Shown: one piece after another, positions 10,669 through 20,896 of the stretch
Layout: each line of letters begins with the position of its first letter
Position numbering within the stretch: position 1 is the first letter of the stretch
NCBI GenBank assembly: GCA_032718475.1
Contig: JAUCBJ010002500.1
Location: 1-57,608 of the forward strand
DNA length: 57,608 nt
Direction: 5' to 3'
From: Nemertoderma westbladi
Taxonomy: Eukaryota > Xenacoelomorpha > Nemertodermatida > Nemertodermatidae
The notes under the pieces: generated by a model
Told to the model about the DNA's origin: nothing
The model's input: the letters and a program-made list of their open reading frames with translations, nothing else
Database searches by the model: none
Program-made: the position numbers and the translations under genes

Positions 10669-13600
10669 TTGAGTCCCTTTCCTGATGACCTTTCTGGCCC
10701 AAACCCTGGGTCACCAGGAAGGCCAGATTGTGATGGGGAGAGGGATTCTGGAGTTGGAGGCTACTCTCATGTTCCACCCCGACCAACAAAGCCATTGGTG
10801 AATCTGAGGCAAGTCACAAGACTAGCCTCAGTAAACACCCTAACACTCGGGTCCCCAATGCGACAATGAGCTGACTGCCTTGGCAGATAAGCTTTCTCTT
10901 AGCGCAGTGGGTGTTCAAGAGCACCGAATGCAGACTGGACAGACTGATGAGGTTCTGATTAAGGACATGGGGGGCGGTTGGCGACTCGCCCTTGCTTCAG
11001 CAGATGATAGTGGCAATGGTGGAATTGGTCTATTGATGAATCCAACTGCACATGCAGCATTGGACAAAATAGACCAAATCTCTAACCGCATCATCCGTTG
11101 CCACTTCTCATGTTCTGGAAAACTGGCTAAGAAGTTTCCTAAGGTGGTTCTGATTGTGTGCTACTCTCCAACTAGTGTTGCCACTGTAGAGGAGGTGGAA
11201 AATTTCTACCACAATCTACAAGCAGCTACTGATGGAGTGGATCAGCATGCATTCTTAACATTCCTGGGAGACTTTAATGCAAGTCTGCATCAATCACCTA
11301 CATCGCCCTGGGTCTATAGCAATAGTGTTAACCGAAATTCTGTCCATCTTCAGGATTTTATCTCTGGAAATGGATTGTTTTCGGCTGGAACCCAGTTCAA
11401 GAAGCGAACTGGAAAGCTATGGACTCATAGTGGACCCAGTGGTCACAAGTCCCAGATAGACCATATTCTGTTTTGTAGGAAATACAGGAATGCATTTACA
11501 CTTCGACCCTTCTCCAGTGATCACCGCCTTATTGTGGCCAAGGTAAGACTTAGTCTGCGTGCTAGCAGAACAACGAAATCTGCCTTGCCGCGGCATGACT
11601 GGTCCTCTCTGTTGCAACAGCCAAGTGTGAGATCCAGCTTCACACTACAGCTGAGCAACAGGTATGAGGCTCTTGCCTCTGAGGCGGCAGATCACTGTGA
11701 GGGCTATACTGCCTTTACAGAAGCAGTTAAGTTAGCAGCTGCAGAAACAGTTCCTGTATACCCTCGAAACATGAAAAGGGCCCCCTGGACTGACAACAAA
11801 ATTCAGAAGTGCCGAAGTGACCTTCATAAGGCGCAGAAAGAGTCCCGACTCAAACAGACTACAGCGGCCAAGAATGCAGTTAAGGCTGCATCTAGGTCCC
11901 TGAACAGGCACTACTCTGCTAATCTACAGGAGCTAATAAACCAACAGGTTGATGCCATCAATGATGCTGACGACAGCAGGAAATCATCCCAGGCATGGAA
12001 ATCGATCAATCTGCTTACTGGGCGGAAAAGCCAACCAACCACCAAGGTTAAGGCTGAATCACCAGCCGATCGCCTCAATGGTTGGAAAGCCCACTTTGAA
12101 AAGCTCCTCAATAATGACAGGGTATTGCCTGATAACTTTATAGAAGTAAAAGTGTCTGAGTCTGTACTCCCAGATATTCCCATTGGCGATATCTCCTTTG
12201 CAGAAGTGAAGGCTGCTGCAAAGAGCATTAAGACCAATCGTGCCAGTGGAGTAGATGGTGTTCCCCCTGAGGTCTTTAAAATACCTGAGTGTTTAAAGCT
12301 CATCTATCCCATCATAGTAGACATGTACCGAACAACAAGAGTCCCACAAGAAATGAAAACAAATAAGTTGGTGCCAGTTCCCAAGAAGGGCAACCTAACA
12401 CTCTATGGTTCTTTTCGTGGAATCTCATTGATCTCGATTGCTGCAAAGCTATACAATAGGATTCTATTAAATCGCATCAGGGATCCCATTGAGAGACTGC
12501 TCCGTGGAAATCAGAATGGGTTCCGTAAAGGTCGTGGGACCATGGAGCCCATTTTGGCACTTAGAAGGATAATTGAAAAGTTATCAAAAAAGAAAGACAG
12601 ACATCTGGCTGTTATCTTTGTTGACTTCTTCAAGGCCTTTGATTCAGTCTCTCGCTCACGTATGTTCAGCATACTTTCATTATATGGGATTCCTGATGAA
12701 ATTATTGCAGCAATCAGATCAGTATATGATGGTTCGACAACATTTGTGTCTACTGTTGACGGTGACACAGAACCATTTGAAGTGTTATGGGGCATCCTCC
12801 AAGGAGACACACTTGCACCATTCTTGTTCATTATTGTGGTTGACTATGTTCTACGCATGTCCTTAGATCATTATAATGATGATGGGATGATGATAACTCC
12901 ACCTACTGGCTCCAGAAGTCGAGGAAATCCTGCCAAGTACCTAACTGATCTAGACTTTGCTGATGACTTAGGAGTACTCTCAGAATCATTAGAGGGAGCC
13001 CAACGGCTCCTCAGCTCATTAGAACATGCTGCTTCTAGTGTTGGTCTTTTTATTAACTCCAGAAAGACAAAAATTCTGACAGTTAACTTTGAAAGTCCTC
13101 AGCAAGTCTCTGATCGGATGAGCATAAGCTCAAAGGATGGTATGCTTGAGCATGTGGACGACTTCTGTTACCTGGGATCATGGATCCGTGAGGACCTTCG
13201 AATACGTAAGGGAAAGGCATGGGCAGCCTTGAATAGGCTTTCCAGGATTTGGAAGTCACCGAGAATTAATCGGAAACTTAAGGTCCGATTATTTAGAGCA
13301 GCAGTAGTTCCAGTACTCCTCTACGGGAGCCCATGCTGGGCTCTAACTGCTGAGGACACCAAATCTCTGGATGGCACATTCACAAGAATGCTACGCCGGG
13401 TTCATTGTGTCAAGTACAATGCACACATCTCCAACCAGACACTATATAACATTGGAGGTGTCTCATTGGTTCCCCCAAGCTTGACACTAGAACAAAATCG
13501 CTTCCGCTTTGCAGGACATTGCTTTCGCCGTGAGCACCAGCCAGTGCATAATCTTGTACTTTGGCAGCCTCATGGAGTGAATAAGCATGGTGGACAGCCC

Positions 13601-13772
13601 ATGACTTTCTTGAGACGCATCTTAAAGGACACTGGCCTTAAAGATGCGGATGATCTAGCAAATGTCATGGGTGATAGGGAGTTGTGGCGGTGCAATTTTG
13701 TTGACAAGCCGGCACAGCATTCTTAAAAATGAAAAATGCAGCTGCAATGCAGCATGCCGATCCTAGTAGTAG
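10669..13772 (+). mobile_element. APE-type non-LTR retrotransposon (RTE-like), copy 1, nearly complete
   Basis: One long frame (10880-13726) encodes an apurinic-type endonuclease followed by a reverse transcriptase. Endonuclease landmarks are VQEHR (near residue 13), GDFN (130-133), SQIDHILF (about 190) and SSDHRL (about 213). RT landmarks are FRGISLISIAAKLYNRILLN, VDFFKAFDSV, LQGDTLAPFLFII and the catalytic FADD at residues 693-696. The preceding frame (10669-10869) supplies the start of the endonuclease, and a one-base frameshift near 10868 separates the two. The 3' end is a short stem-forming ATGCAGCTGCAATGCAGCAT, then GCCGATCC and a (TAG)n tail. Two truncated relatives lie at 40961-43400 and 50150-50640. 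Copy 1 lacks 'AAGTCAG'-type residues around 13190 and four residues near 11490 compared with copy 2. The LQGDTLAP motif and short repeat tail suggest an RTE-like clade; the clade is not certain. Confidence 0.85.
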
Positions 13773-13782
13773 CTCTCTCATA

Positions 13783-13819
13783 GTTGTTACAGGTGCACAG
13801 GTTGCGCACCTGTAACAAC
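13783..13819. repeat. 14-bp perfect inverted repeat
   Basis: GTTGTTACAGGTGC (13783-13796) pairs with GCACCTGTAACAAC (13806-13819) across a 9-base loop. It lies 10 bases after the tail of LINE copy 1. It may be part of the insertion target; it lacks a following T-run, so there is no case for a terminator. Confidence 0.85.
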
Positions 13820-14475
13820 AGCGTATCTAACTAAACCTAGTACTTTTCTGATAGTCTGTCTCTTGTACGCCCGAATTTGGACACGGTTTGCCTTCTGATA
13901 AATGCCTAATTTTGGCTTTATATCAGAATGGGTCTTGATGTGTTTTTTCCACAACCATCTCCAATTTGTACTACTGGCACAATTTATAAGTTCACTTGTC
14001 TGTTTCAATAGTACACCATCCAAAAACAAGAGACTTTAGTTTACTTTACTTTACTTAGTTTACTTTATATGTTTCCTATTTTTGTGTTATATACCAGTAT
14101 TGTATTAGGTTTTCTATTATATAAATATGATATAACATAATAATTATAGGCTGGACGGGCCACACAACCGTTCCGAAATAATAAAGTAAAGAAAAAGCTT
14201 TTAGTTTGTGTTTATATCTATATATGGGGTGTAAAAGTTATGTACTGTAAGCAAAAAAAAAAGAGAGCTATAAAATAACTGGAGGCCTTGCTTGAAGGCC
14301 AGGTATTTTGCACTGTTATACTGTACAGATATATAAACTATGAAATTTTTAAAAAAAATTTATTTTTAGGTGGTCTAGAAACAACTAACATTTTATTATT
14401 ATTATAATTAACAACTAACACATTATTTATATTTTGTTTATTTCATTTTAATTTAAAATTTAATTTTGTACATCT
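13820..14475. other. AT-rich DNA without supported gene
   Basis: No recognised coding motif. A TTTACTTTACTTAG-like low-complexity stretch lies near 14038-14065, and near 14148-14190 a less AT-rich GGCTGGACGGGCCACACAAC followed by AATAAAG resembles the 3' end of a retroelement. Confidence 0.35.
14334..14390 (+). repeat. dispersed repeat, copy B
   Basis: Copy of the repeat at 598-652, same orientation, sharing GGTGGTCTAGAAACAACTAA and the preceding T-rich run. Confidence 0.7.
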
Positions 14476-14866
14476 ACGCCATCATCATCATCACTGGCAC
14501 TGCAAAACGTCAAGCCTTGGAATGAGGATATTGTTATTTTGGATAATGTTACAATTATATCCCATAATAAGCTGAAGCGGTTGTTTGATCCTTCTCCAAA
14601 CCGCACAAAGTTTGCTAAAGATCTTTTTATCAGCTTGGATTGTCTCAGGATGGAGGAGTGGCTTTGATAAGAGAAATATAAACTGTCAGATACAGACTTG
14701 GCAATGCCAAGTTGGATTACTTGTTTCATTGATTTCCTATGGCAATAGTAAGAGCGGCCATCTCCAACCATTTTAGAAAATGCTGCTGTTGAAATTGCAA
14801 AATATTTCCCTGATGAATACACTACTACCATTAATCTGTATGATATGTTGTATATCTGTATGTATG
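14476..14866 (+). pseudogene. possible BEN-domain-like coding remnant
   Basis: One plus-strand frame reads KLKRLFDPSPNRTKFAKDLF and then FISLDCLRMEEW before a TGA. After interruptions a later stretch reads ENAAVEIAKYFPDEY. The spacing of a 'KLL..LF' stretch, a helix and a distal 'I...V...FP' stretch is reminiscent of BEN domains, DNA-binding modules that occur in animal DNA transposons. The frame is broken between the two pieces. The minus strand is open here for 124 codons but has no motif. Tentative only. Confidence 0.3.
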
Positions 14867-16530
14867 TCTATATGACAAGTTGACTACATATTAAAGGGTC
14901 TAGGCAGTGTTATTAGTGTTCTTTCATTATGGAAGTAGCAGATCATGCTGAAATGGATAAAAAGATAACAGAAATGGGTCTTGAGAATGGGTTGACAATT
15001 AATCCTTTCATGGTCAACCATGTGGATATGCAATCATGTGTGTAATTATAGACAGTCTCAAGTCAAGCTGCTTGTCTAACAACAATCAGGTTGTTCTTCG
15101 AGCGCTTATTTGGAATTCTTCCAACTGTAATATCTTCAAAAGACTCTTGTCAGATTTGGAAATCTGACAATGTGTTTGCTCCCATATATTGTTCTAGAAC
15201 GAAAAATATAGAACGTTATAATATATTTTATTTATTTGTATGGAATTAATTTCGCACTACCAAATCGCCAGGGCGACATATTTTCCAGCTGTATATCGCA
15301 GTGCGACATTATTTCTCAGTATGACCCTACGCCATGCATTTTCCTATGTATGTCCAGTATGTCACCGCGTCATTATTAGGCTGTTCTAGAAACTTTACGT
15401 GCATAACTAATAATAATTCTACACAAATAAATAATATAGTTATTGTTACATTATGTCAACTTAACAGCGTTCTGATGAATTACACGTAACGCTGCAAAGT
15501 ACTACTTTGCAGCGTCGCGGCCTATAGGCACGGTTGGGCTGAACCAACGTTTTATAAAATAAAAATGCCCAAACTAACTGATTTCATTTTTTGGTATACT
15601 TTTTTTAACACCCTGGTTCCGACCCTGATATTTTAAAAATCTTTTGCCGGTGTCTTTTTCTTAAAATTACTAAATAAATTAGTAATACTATTTATAATAA
15701 TGCTATATACATTATAAAAAATGCCCAGACCAAATTATAGCATTTATCGAGAATTTAAATCAAACTGATTTCGTATCTGTTAATTTTATAATATTTAGTC
15801 AGTGTGTTTTAGAATAATTAAATAAATTAAATATTAAATAATATTAATATTATATTAGCAAACTGGCTAATACTGTATATTCAATTGTAGTGAAGTCAAC
15901 TTACCGTACTGCTATTACATTGATATTAGTATCATTCGAACCGCCCATTGACTAAATCGACCATTGCGGTTCGAATGATACTAATATCAGTGCCAGAATA
16001 CCAGTATACCAGAATGTATTATTTCCATTTATATTAATGCGTGATTCTTTATTCAATAAAGCAGCACGTGTTTTCATAATGTGTGCGTCCAGTATGAAAT
16101 GACGTGACTAGCTGCACAATGACGTGTCACAATGATGTACAATGACGTGACGAACTGAACAGTGACTCAGTTTGTTACAGTCGACGACGGATCAAAGACT
16201 TATCATATTCATGCAGGAGATAACAACAATAAACTTTAATTAGATATAAAAGTATAGCACCGGTAGGCCTACCTATTAATAATTTCCACTAATATTCGAA
16301 ATAGTACATGATTAAAAAGTATAAATGGGTATCCATAAAATCCTTTCTTCACATACCGAACGCTGATACTGTAAGTTGACATAATGTAACAATTTTGAAA
16401 AAAATTCAAAAGTGTGGGGTTACCACCACCCCCCCCCCCTCCTCCCCTTAAGACACCACGGCCATTCTAGAAGAAAGATTTTCGGTCATTCTAGAAATTA
16501 ATATGAAATTTAAAGTTTAAATTATTAAAA
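14867..16530. other. AT-rich DNA with a long hairpin and a C run
   Basis: No gene supported. It contains the inverted repeat at 15921-15989 and a C run at about 16429-16439. Several short TGACGTG words occur at 16090-16150. It forms the upstream flank of the recombinase-like gene starting near 16531. Confidence 0.4.
15921..15989. repeat. 24-bp perfect inverted repeat with 21-base loop
   Basis: TGATATTAGTATCATTCGAA plus CCGC (15921-15944) is exactly complementary to 15966-15989. The loop is CCATTGACTAAATCGACCATT plus flank. It is a stable potential hairpin, possibly a tiny foldback element or a template-switch product. No sequence elsewhere in the window matches it by eye. Confidence 0.9.
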
Positions 16531-16649
16531 ATGGCGTTCAACGCAGGGATAATAAAGCGGAAAAGATATCCACTTCGAAAGTAAAAAAAATATTGAGAAC
16601 ATTCCAAATGAGCCAGTTCCTGTATTAATGGATGCAGTGGGTGGATGGG

Positions 16650-18058
16650 GTTGCGAGATTAACGGAGAAAAGACTCCACTTGACTCAGTGTCAATGCAGC
16701 CTGTCGGTGAATCTGGTTGCGCGATTGATGGAGAAAAGACTCCACTTGACTTAGTGTCAATGCAGCCTGTCGGTGAATCTGGTTGCGTGATTGACGGAGA
16801 AAAGACTCCACTTGACTTAGTGTCAATGCAGCCTTTCGGTGAATCTGGTTGCGTGATTAACGGAGAAAAGACTCCACTTAACTCAGTGTCAATGCAGCCT
16901 GTCGGTGAATCTGGTTGCGTGATTGAAGGAGAAAAGACTCCACTTGACTCAGTGTCAATGCAGCCTGTCGGTGGTTAATCTGGTTGCGTGATTAACGGAA
17001 AAAAGACTCCACTTAACTCAGTGTCAATGCAGCCTGTCGGTGAATCTGGTTGCGTGATTGAAGGAGAAAAGACTCCACTTGACTCAGTGTCAATGCAGCC
17101 TGTCGGTGAATCTGGTTGCGTGATTGACGGAGAAAAGACTCCACTTGACTCAGTGTCAATGCCGCCTGTCGGTGAATCTGGTTGCGTGATTGACGGAGAA
17201 AAGACTCCACTTGACTCAGTGTCAATGCAGCCTGTCGGTGAATCTGGTTGCGTGATTGACGGTGAAAATACTCCACTTGACTCAGTGTCAATGCAGCCTG
17301 TCGGTGAATCTGGTTGCGTTATTGACGGAGAAAAGACTCCACTTGACTTAGTGTCAATGCAGCCTGTCGGTGAATCTGGTTGTGTGATTGACGGAGAAAA
17401 TACTCCACTTGACTCAGTGTCAATGCAGCCTGTCGGTGAATCTGGTTGCATTATTGACGGAGAAAAGACTCCACTTGACTTAGTGTCAATGCAGCCTGTC
17501 GGTGAATCTGGTTGCGTGATTGACGGAGAAAAGACTCCACTTGACTCAGTGTCAATGCAGCCTGTTGGTGAATCTGGTTGCGCGATTGATGGAGAAAAGA
17601 CTCCACTTGACTCAGTGTCAATGCAGCCTGTCGGTGAATCTGGTTGCGTGATTGACGGAGAAAAGACTCCACTTGACTCAGTGTCAATGCAGCCTGTCGG
17701 TGAATCTGGTTGCGTGATTGATGGAGAAAAGACTCCACTTGACTCAGTGTCAATGCAGCCTGTTGGTGAATCTGGTTGCGCGATTGACGGAGAAAAGACT
17801 CCACTTGACTCAGTGTCAATGCAGCCTGTCGGTGAATCTGGTTGCGTGATTGACGGAGAAAAGACTCCACTTGACTCAGTGTCAATGCAGCCTGTCGGTG
17901 AATCTGGTTGCGTTATTGATGGAGAAAAGACTCCACTTGACTTAGTGTCAATGCAGCCTGTCGGTGAATCTGGTTGCGCGATTGACGGAGAAAAGACTCC
18001 ACTTGAATTAGTGTCAATGCAGCCTGTCGGTGAATCTGGTTGCGCGATTAACTGAGAA
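16650..18058 (+). repeat. 66-bp in-frame tandem repeat, about 21 copies
   Basis: The 66-bp unit encodes 22 residues, MQPVGESGCVIDGEKTPLDS plus VS. All units keep the same reading frame from 16628 to 18052. Only one unit is broken, by a 3-base insertion that creates TAA near 16976. Variation is mostly single-base (CVID/CAID/CVIN, DSVS/DLVS). The array ends where GGA has become TGA at 18053-18055, and a degenerate further half unit follows. Each unit has one cysteine. Confidence 0.95.
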
Positions 18059-18909
18059 AAGACTTATGACCCAATGTGGGGATCCGTGTGGAATCAATGT
18101 TTGATGTTTGATAATGTTGACTGTGAACAATCTTCACTTAAGTCAATGTTATATCAGGATGAATGTGCAACTATAGGAGAAAATAGCCCAGATATTGATC
18201 ATAATTACTATTATACTTTTGAAAAAACACTATCGGATGCTGGTGTTCTTATAGGAAATATTGAGCTCAATAAAACTATTTCAGTTGACTCAGTGAACTC
18301 AAGTGGAGTTAAAAAGCAATATTGTAAATTTTGTAGCAAGCCGCAAACAAACTTGGTAAGGCACTTAAAATTAGTTCACACAGAAGAACAAATTGTACAA
18401 AATATCATAGATATTGATAAGGGAATTGATTTTGAGAAAAAACGGTGCTTTTCAGTAAGTTAACATACTCTGTATTCAAAACGCCAAAAGTTAATAGAAG
18501 GCATTCGTAATGAGGGAAACTATATGCATAATACTGAAGTGCGTCGATACGGCACTGGCGTGCTAGCTGTGAAAAGACGCGATGGTCATTTCCGGGGACA
18601 CAATGAAGTCCAATGTTCAAGTAAAGATCAAATAACGACCTGTCAGTTTTGCAAAGGATCGTATAGGAAACAACAACTTTCTACGCATGTCAAGAATTGT
18701 TTATTGAAACCAAGTAGTGCATCGTGTGCTGGTTCACGAGTAGCTGGTCGGGCTTTGGATATGGTTCACTTCGACAAGCAAGAGCTTTGTGAAATGTTTG
18801 CTTCAATGAGGCAGGACGAGATTTTACAGACCATTCAAGGAGACAGGTCTTTAGTTGATATGGCTAAATTTTTACTCTAACGAAGAAAGGATGGAGAAGA
18901 AAGCTTGAC

Positions 18910-18946
18910 CTCCTCACAACAGTGTCTAAGACACTGTTGTGAGGAG
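18910..18946. repeat. 18-bp perfect hairpin inside the recombinase gene
   Basis: CTCCTCACAACAGTGTCT (18910-18927), one A, then its exact reverse complement (18929-18946). It lies where the frame of the recombinase-like gene shifts, between the DNA-finger part and the core-binding region. Confidence 0.95.
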
Positions 18947-20435
18947 CTGATTGGCTCGTCTACTTTTGTTACTGAAATCATCGAAGGATAACTTTGAAGC
19001 AGTTGACATGATAAACCCGTGTAATTTTGATAAAGTAACATCTGTTGTCACTACCAAATTTGTTCGTGCAACACAATTAAAAATAGGATACAACCTAAAA
19101 TCATTAGCCGGTGTTTTGTATTGTCGATCAATAAAACTCAATGATGATATATTACAAAGCAGAACCAATGATTTCCTGAAACTATATTCGTTGGAGTGGA
19201 ATACAGTCGTTGCGCGCCAAGCTACTCACACACTCGCTAAAGAGCATTTTAACAAAATACAAGAAGTACCTCTTACACAGGACATAGTCCACTTGCATAA
19301 AGAAATAAATGAAGAGATCAACAAACTTATTGCTATGCCCCGATTGGAAAGGAACTATAGAGATACTCAAGAATTAGTCCTTGCACAAATATTACTATTT
19401 AACAGTAAAAGGGCTAGTGAGCCTGGAGGTATTAAATGTCAAACTGTTCAAGATGGACTACTACGCAATCCTACTGCTCAGACACTAAATGAAGTTATCA
19501 GAGCCTGACGGAATTGGAGAGGGAGTTAGTGAAACGAATAAGTACCATTACAATTATGGGTAAGCAGGGTCGTCCAGTTCCAATCTTAATTACTCCACCT
19601 ATACGTACACTACTGCTATATTTGTGTAAAGAGCTTGATGGTGAAGATTTGGTTTTCAAATCTAAAGGGAAGAAACCGCTTAGGGGTATTGATGTTTTGT
19701 ATAGACTTAGCCCGACGCTTCAATTGCAAGCAGCCAAATTTAATCCGGAGCACTCTGATTCAAAAATATTGTGCAACAGTTTGCCAGTTACTTAATTTAG
19801 ATGAAAACGAAAAGGACTGGCTTAGCCACCACCTTGGCCATTCACAATCAGTACATATGAGCGTATATCGTCTTCACGATAATGTGATAGAAATAAGTCA
19901 AATTGCCAAGGTAATGCTTGCGCTTTCTAAAGGAAAGATAAATTCATGCGCTGGGAAAACAATAAAGGAAATATCCATTACAGATATATTGTCAGATGAT
20001 GAGGAGAATGTCACTAACACGACTGTTGAAAGGGAAATCCCAGAAAAGCCTGATTCTGAAACCATCAGAAACTGTTTTGGTAATGAAAACGTTTCTCCCC
20101 ATAATGCAGTTGAAGACAGAGATTTAGATTGTCTAGAAGAAATAGCTGATAGTGGTCCTGATGATACAGCAAAATCTCCTCAGAGTCACTCTATAGAACA
20201 ACAAATAAAATCTATATCGCGTGCCAAACCCAGCACAAAAGGAGAAAACTTAACACGTATAATCTGGTCCAAAAAAGATAAGGCAGTTATAAATAGATGC
20301 TTTCATACGCATATTACAGGGAAAACTGTTCCTAAAAAGGACGATATAACTGCTGTGCCGGTTTCTGAACCGGGTCTCAGAAAGTTTAATTGGCGTCAGA
20401 TATACCAGCACGTTTATAGGCGGTTAAACAAATAA

Positions 20436-20896
20436 ATAAAATTCGGAACATTATTGCTGTAATTTAATGTGTAAAGATTTATATTTCTTTTTTTGTTTCT
20501 GTTAAAATAAAGATAATGTAAATAACTGTTATTTTTAGTTTTTATATGAGCCCACTATACATCATTGTAAATTAATGTACAGTATCTTATTATTTACTGT
20601 TCTTTATTTCTTGTATTGTGAAAATATTTGTGTTTTTAAATAAATTCAATAATAAGTGTGTATATTTTATATATTGTAAATATGTATATATCGTATGTTA
20701 TAAATATGTTGTATTTACTGTATATATATTGATATAATATGTAATATATATATTATATATAATATATTAATATTATACATTTGTATATCATTGTACAGTA
20801 TCTTATTAATTATTGTTGTTTATTTATTGTTTTTTGTGTTGTGTAAATATTAGTGTTTATAAATAAATTTAATATAAGTGGGAATATTTTATATAT
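20436..20896. other. AT-rich 3' flank of recombinase gene with diverged duplication
   Basis: Segments 20568-20680 and about 790 onward (20790-20900) are diverged tandem copies. They share TGTACAGTATCTTATTA, AAATAAATT (polyadenylation-like) and ATATTTTATATATTGTA. The second copy ends abruptly at the start of the Gypsy fragment, so the junction lies at about 20896. Confidence 0.7.

Larger units (their letters stand above)
16531..20435 (+). pseudogene. Crypton-like tyrosine-recombinase gene with N-terminal 22-residue repeats, decayed
   Basis: Successive plus-strand segments read through one protein. The order is a short basic start (ATG 16531, KRKRYPLRK), a 22-residue repeat array, a C-x2-C/H-x4-H finger (YCKFCSKP to RHLKLVH, about 18319-18381), RRYGTGVLAVKRR and a second finger (CQFCKGSYRKQQLSTHVKNC). 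A helical core-binding region (18950-19370) and a recombinase fold follow. Candidate catalytic residues are the Arg in LLFNSKRASE and the His and Tyr in HHLGHSQSVHMSVYRL. The last segment (IIWSKKDKAVINRCF to the C-terminus) is typical of multicopy tyrosine-recombinase proteins of fish and invertebrates. Breaks: a frameshift near 16583, in-frame stops at about 16976, 18053, 18461 and 18878, and frameshifts near 18945, 19505 and 19765. Most stops keep the frame, so decay is moderate. Element ends were not identified. Assignment to Crypton proper is inferred; the recombinase-family motifs are seen. Confidence 0.75.

Noticed and set aside
11911-12303. Minus-strand frames of 106-159 codons opposite the LINE reverse transcriptases (also near 12511, 41448 and 42135)
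   Set aside because: Antisense shadows of well supported reverse transcriptase domains; identical shadows occur in every copy.
13783-13819. Rho-independent-like terminator
   Set aside because: Hairpin without a T run, and the genome is eukaryotic.
16975-17885. Minus-strand frames of 92-158 codons over the 66-bp array
   Set aside because: Shadow frames of an in-frame repeat; the plus strand links to zinc fingers and a recombinase domain, the minus strand to nothing.
16650-18058. Regular repeats considered as a CRISPR array
   Set aside because: Units are contiguous without unique spacers, encode a protein repeat, and the genome is eukaryotic.
20660-20780. AT-rich TATATA stretch as a promoter or replication origin
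   Set aside because: It is part of a low-complexity 3' flank with a diverged duplication; no transcription start or initiator evidence.
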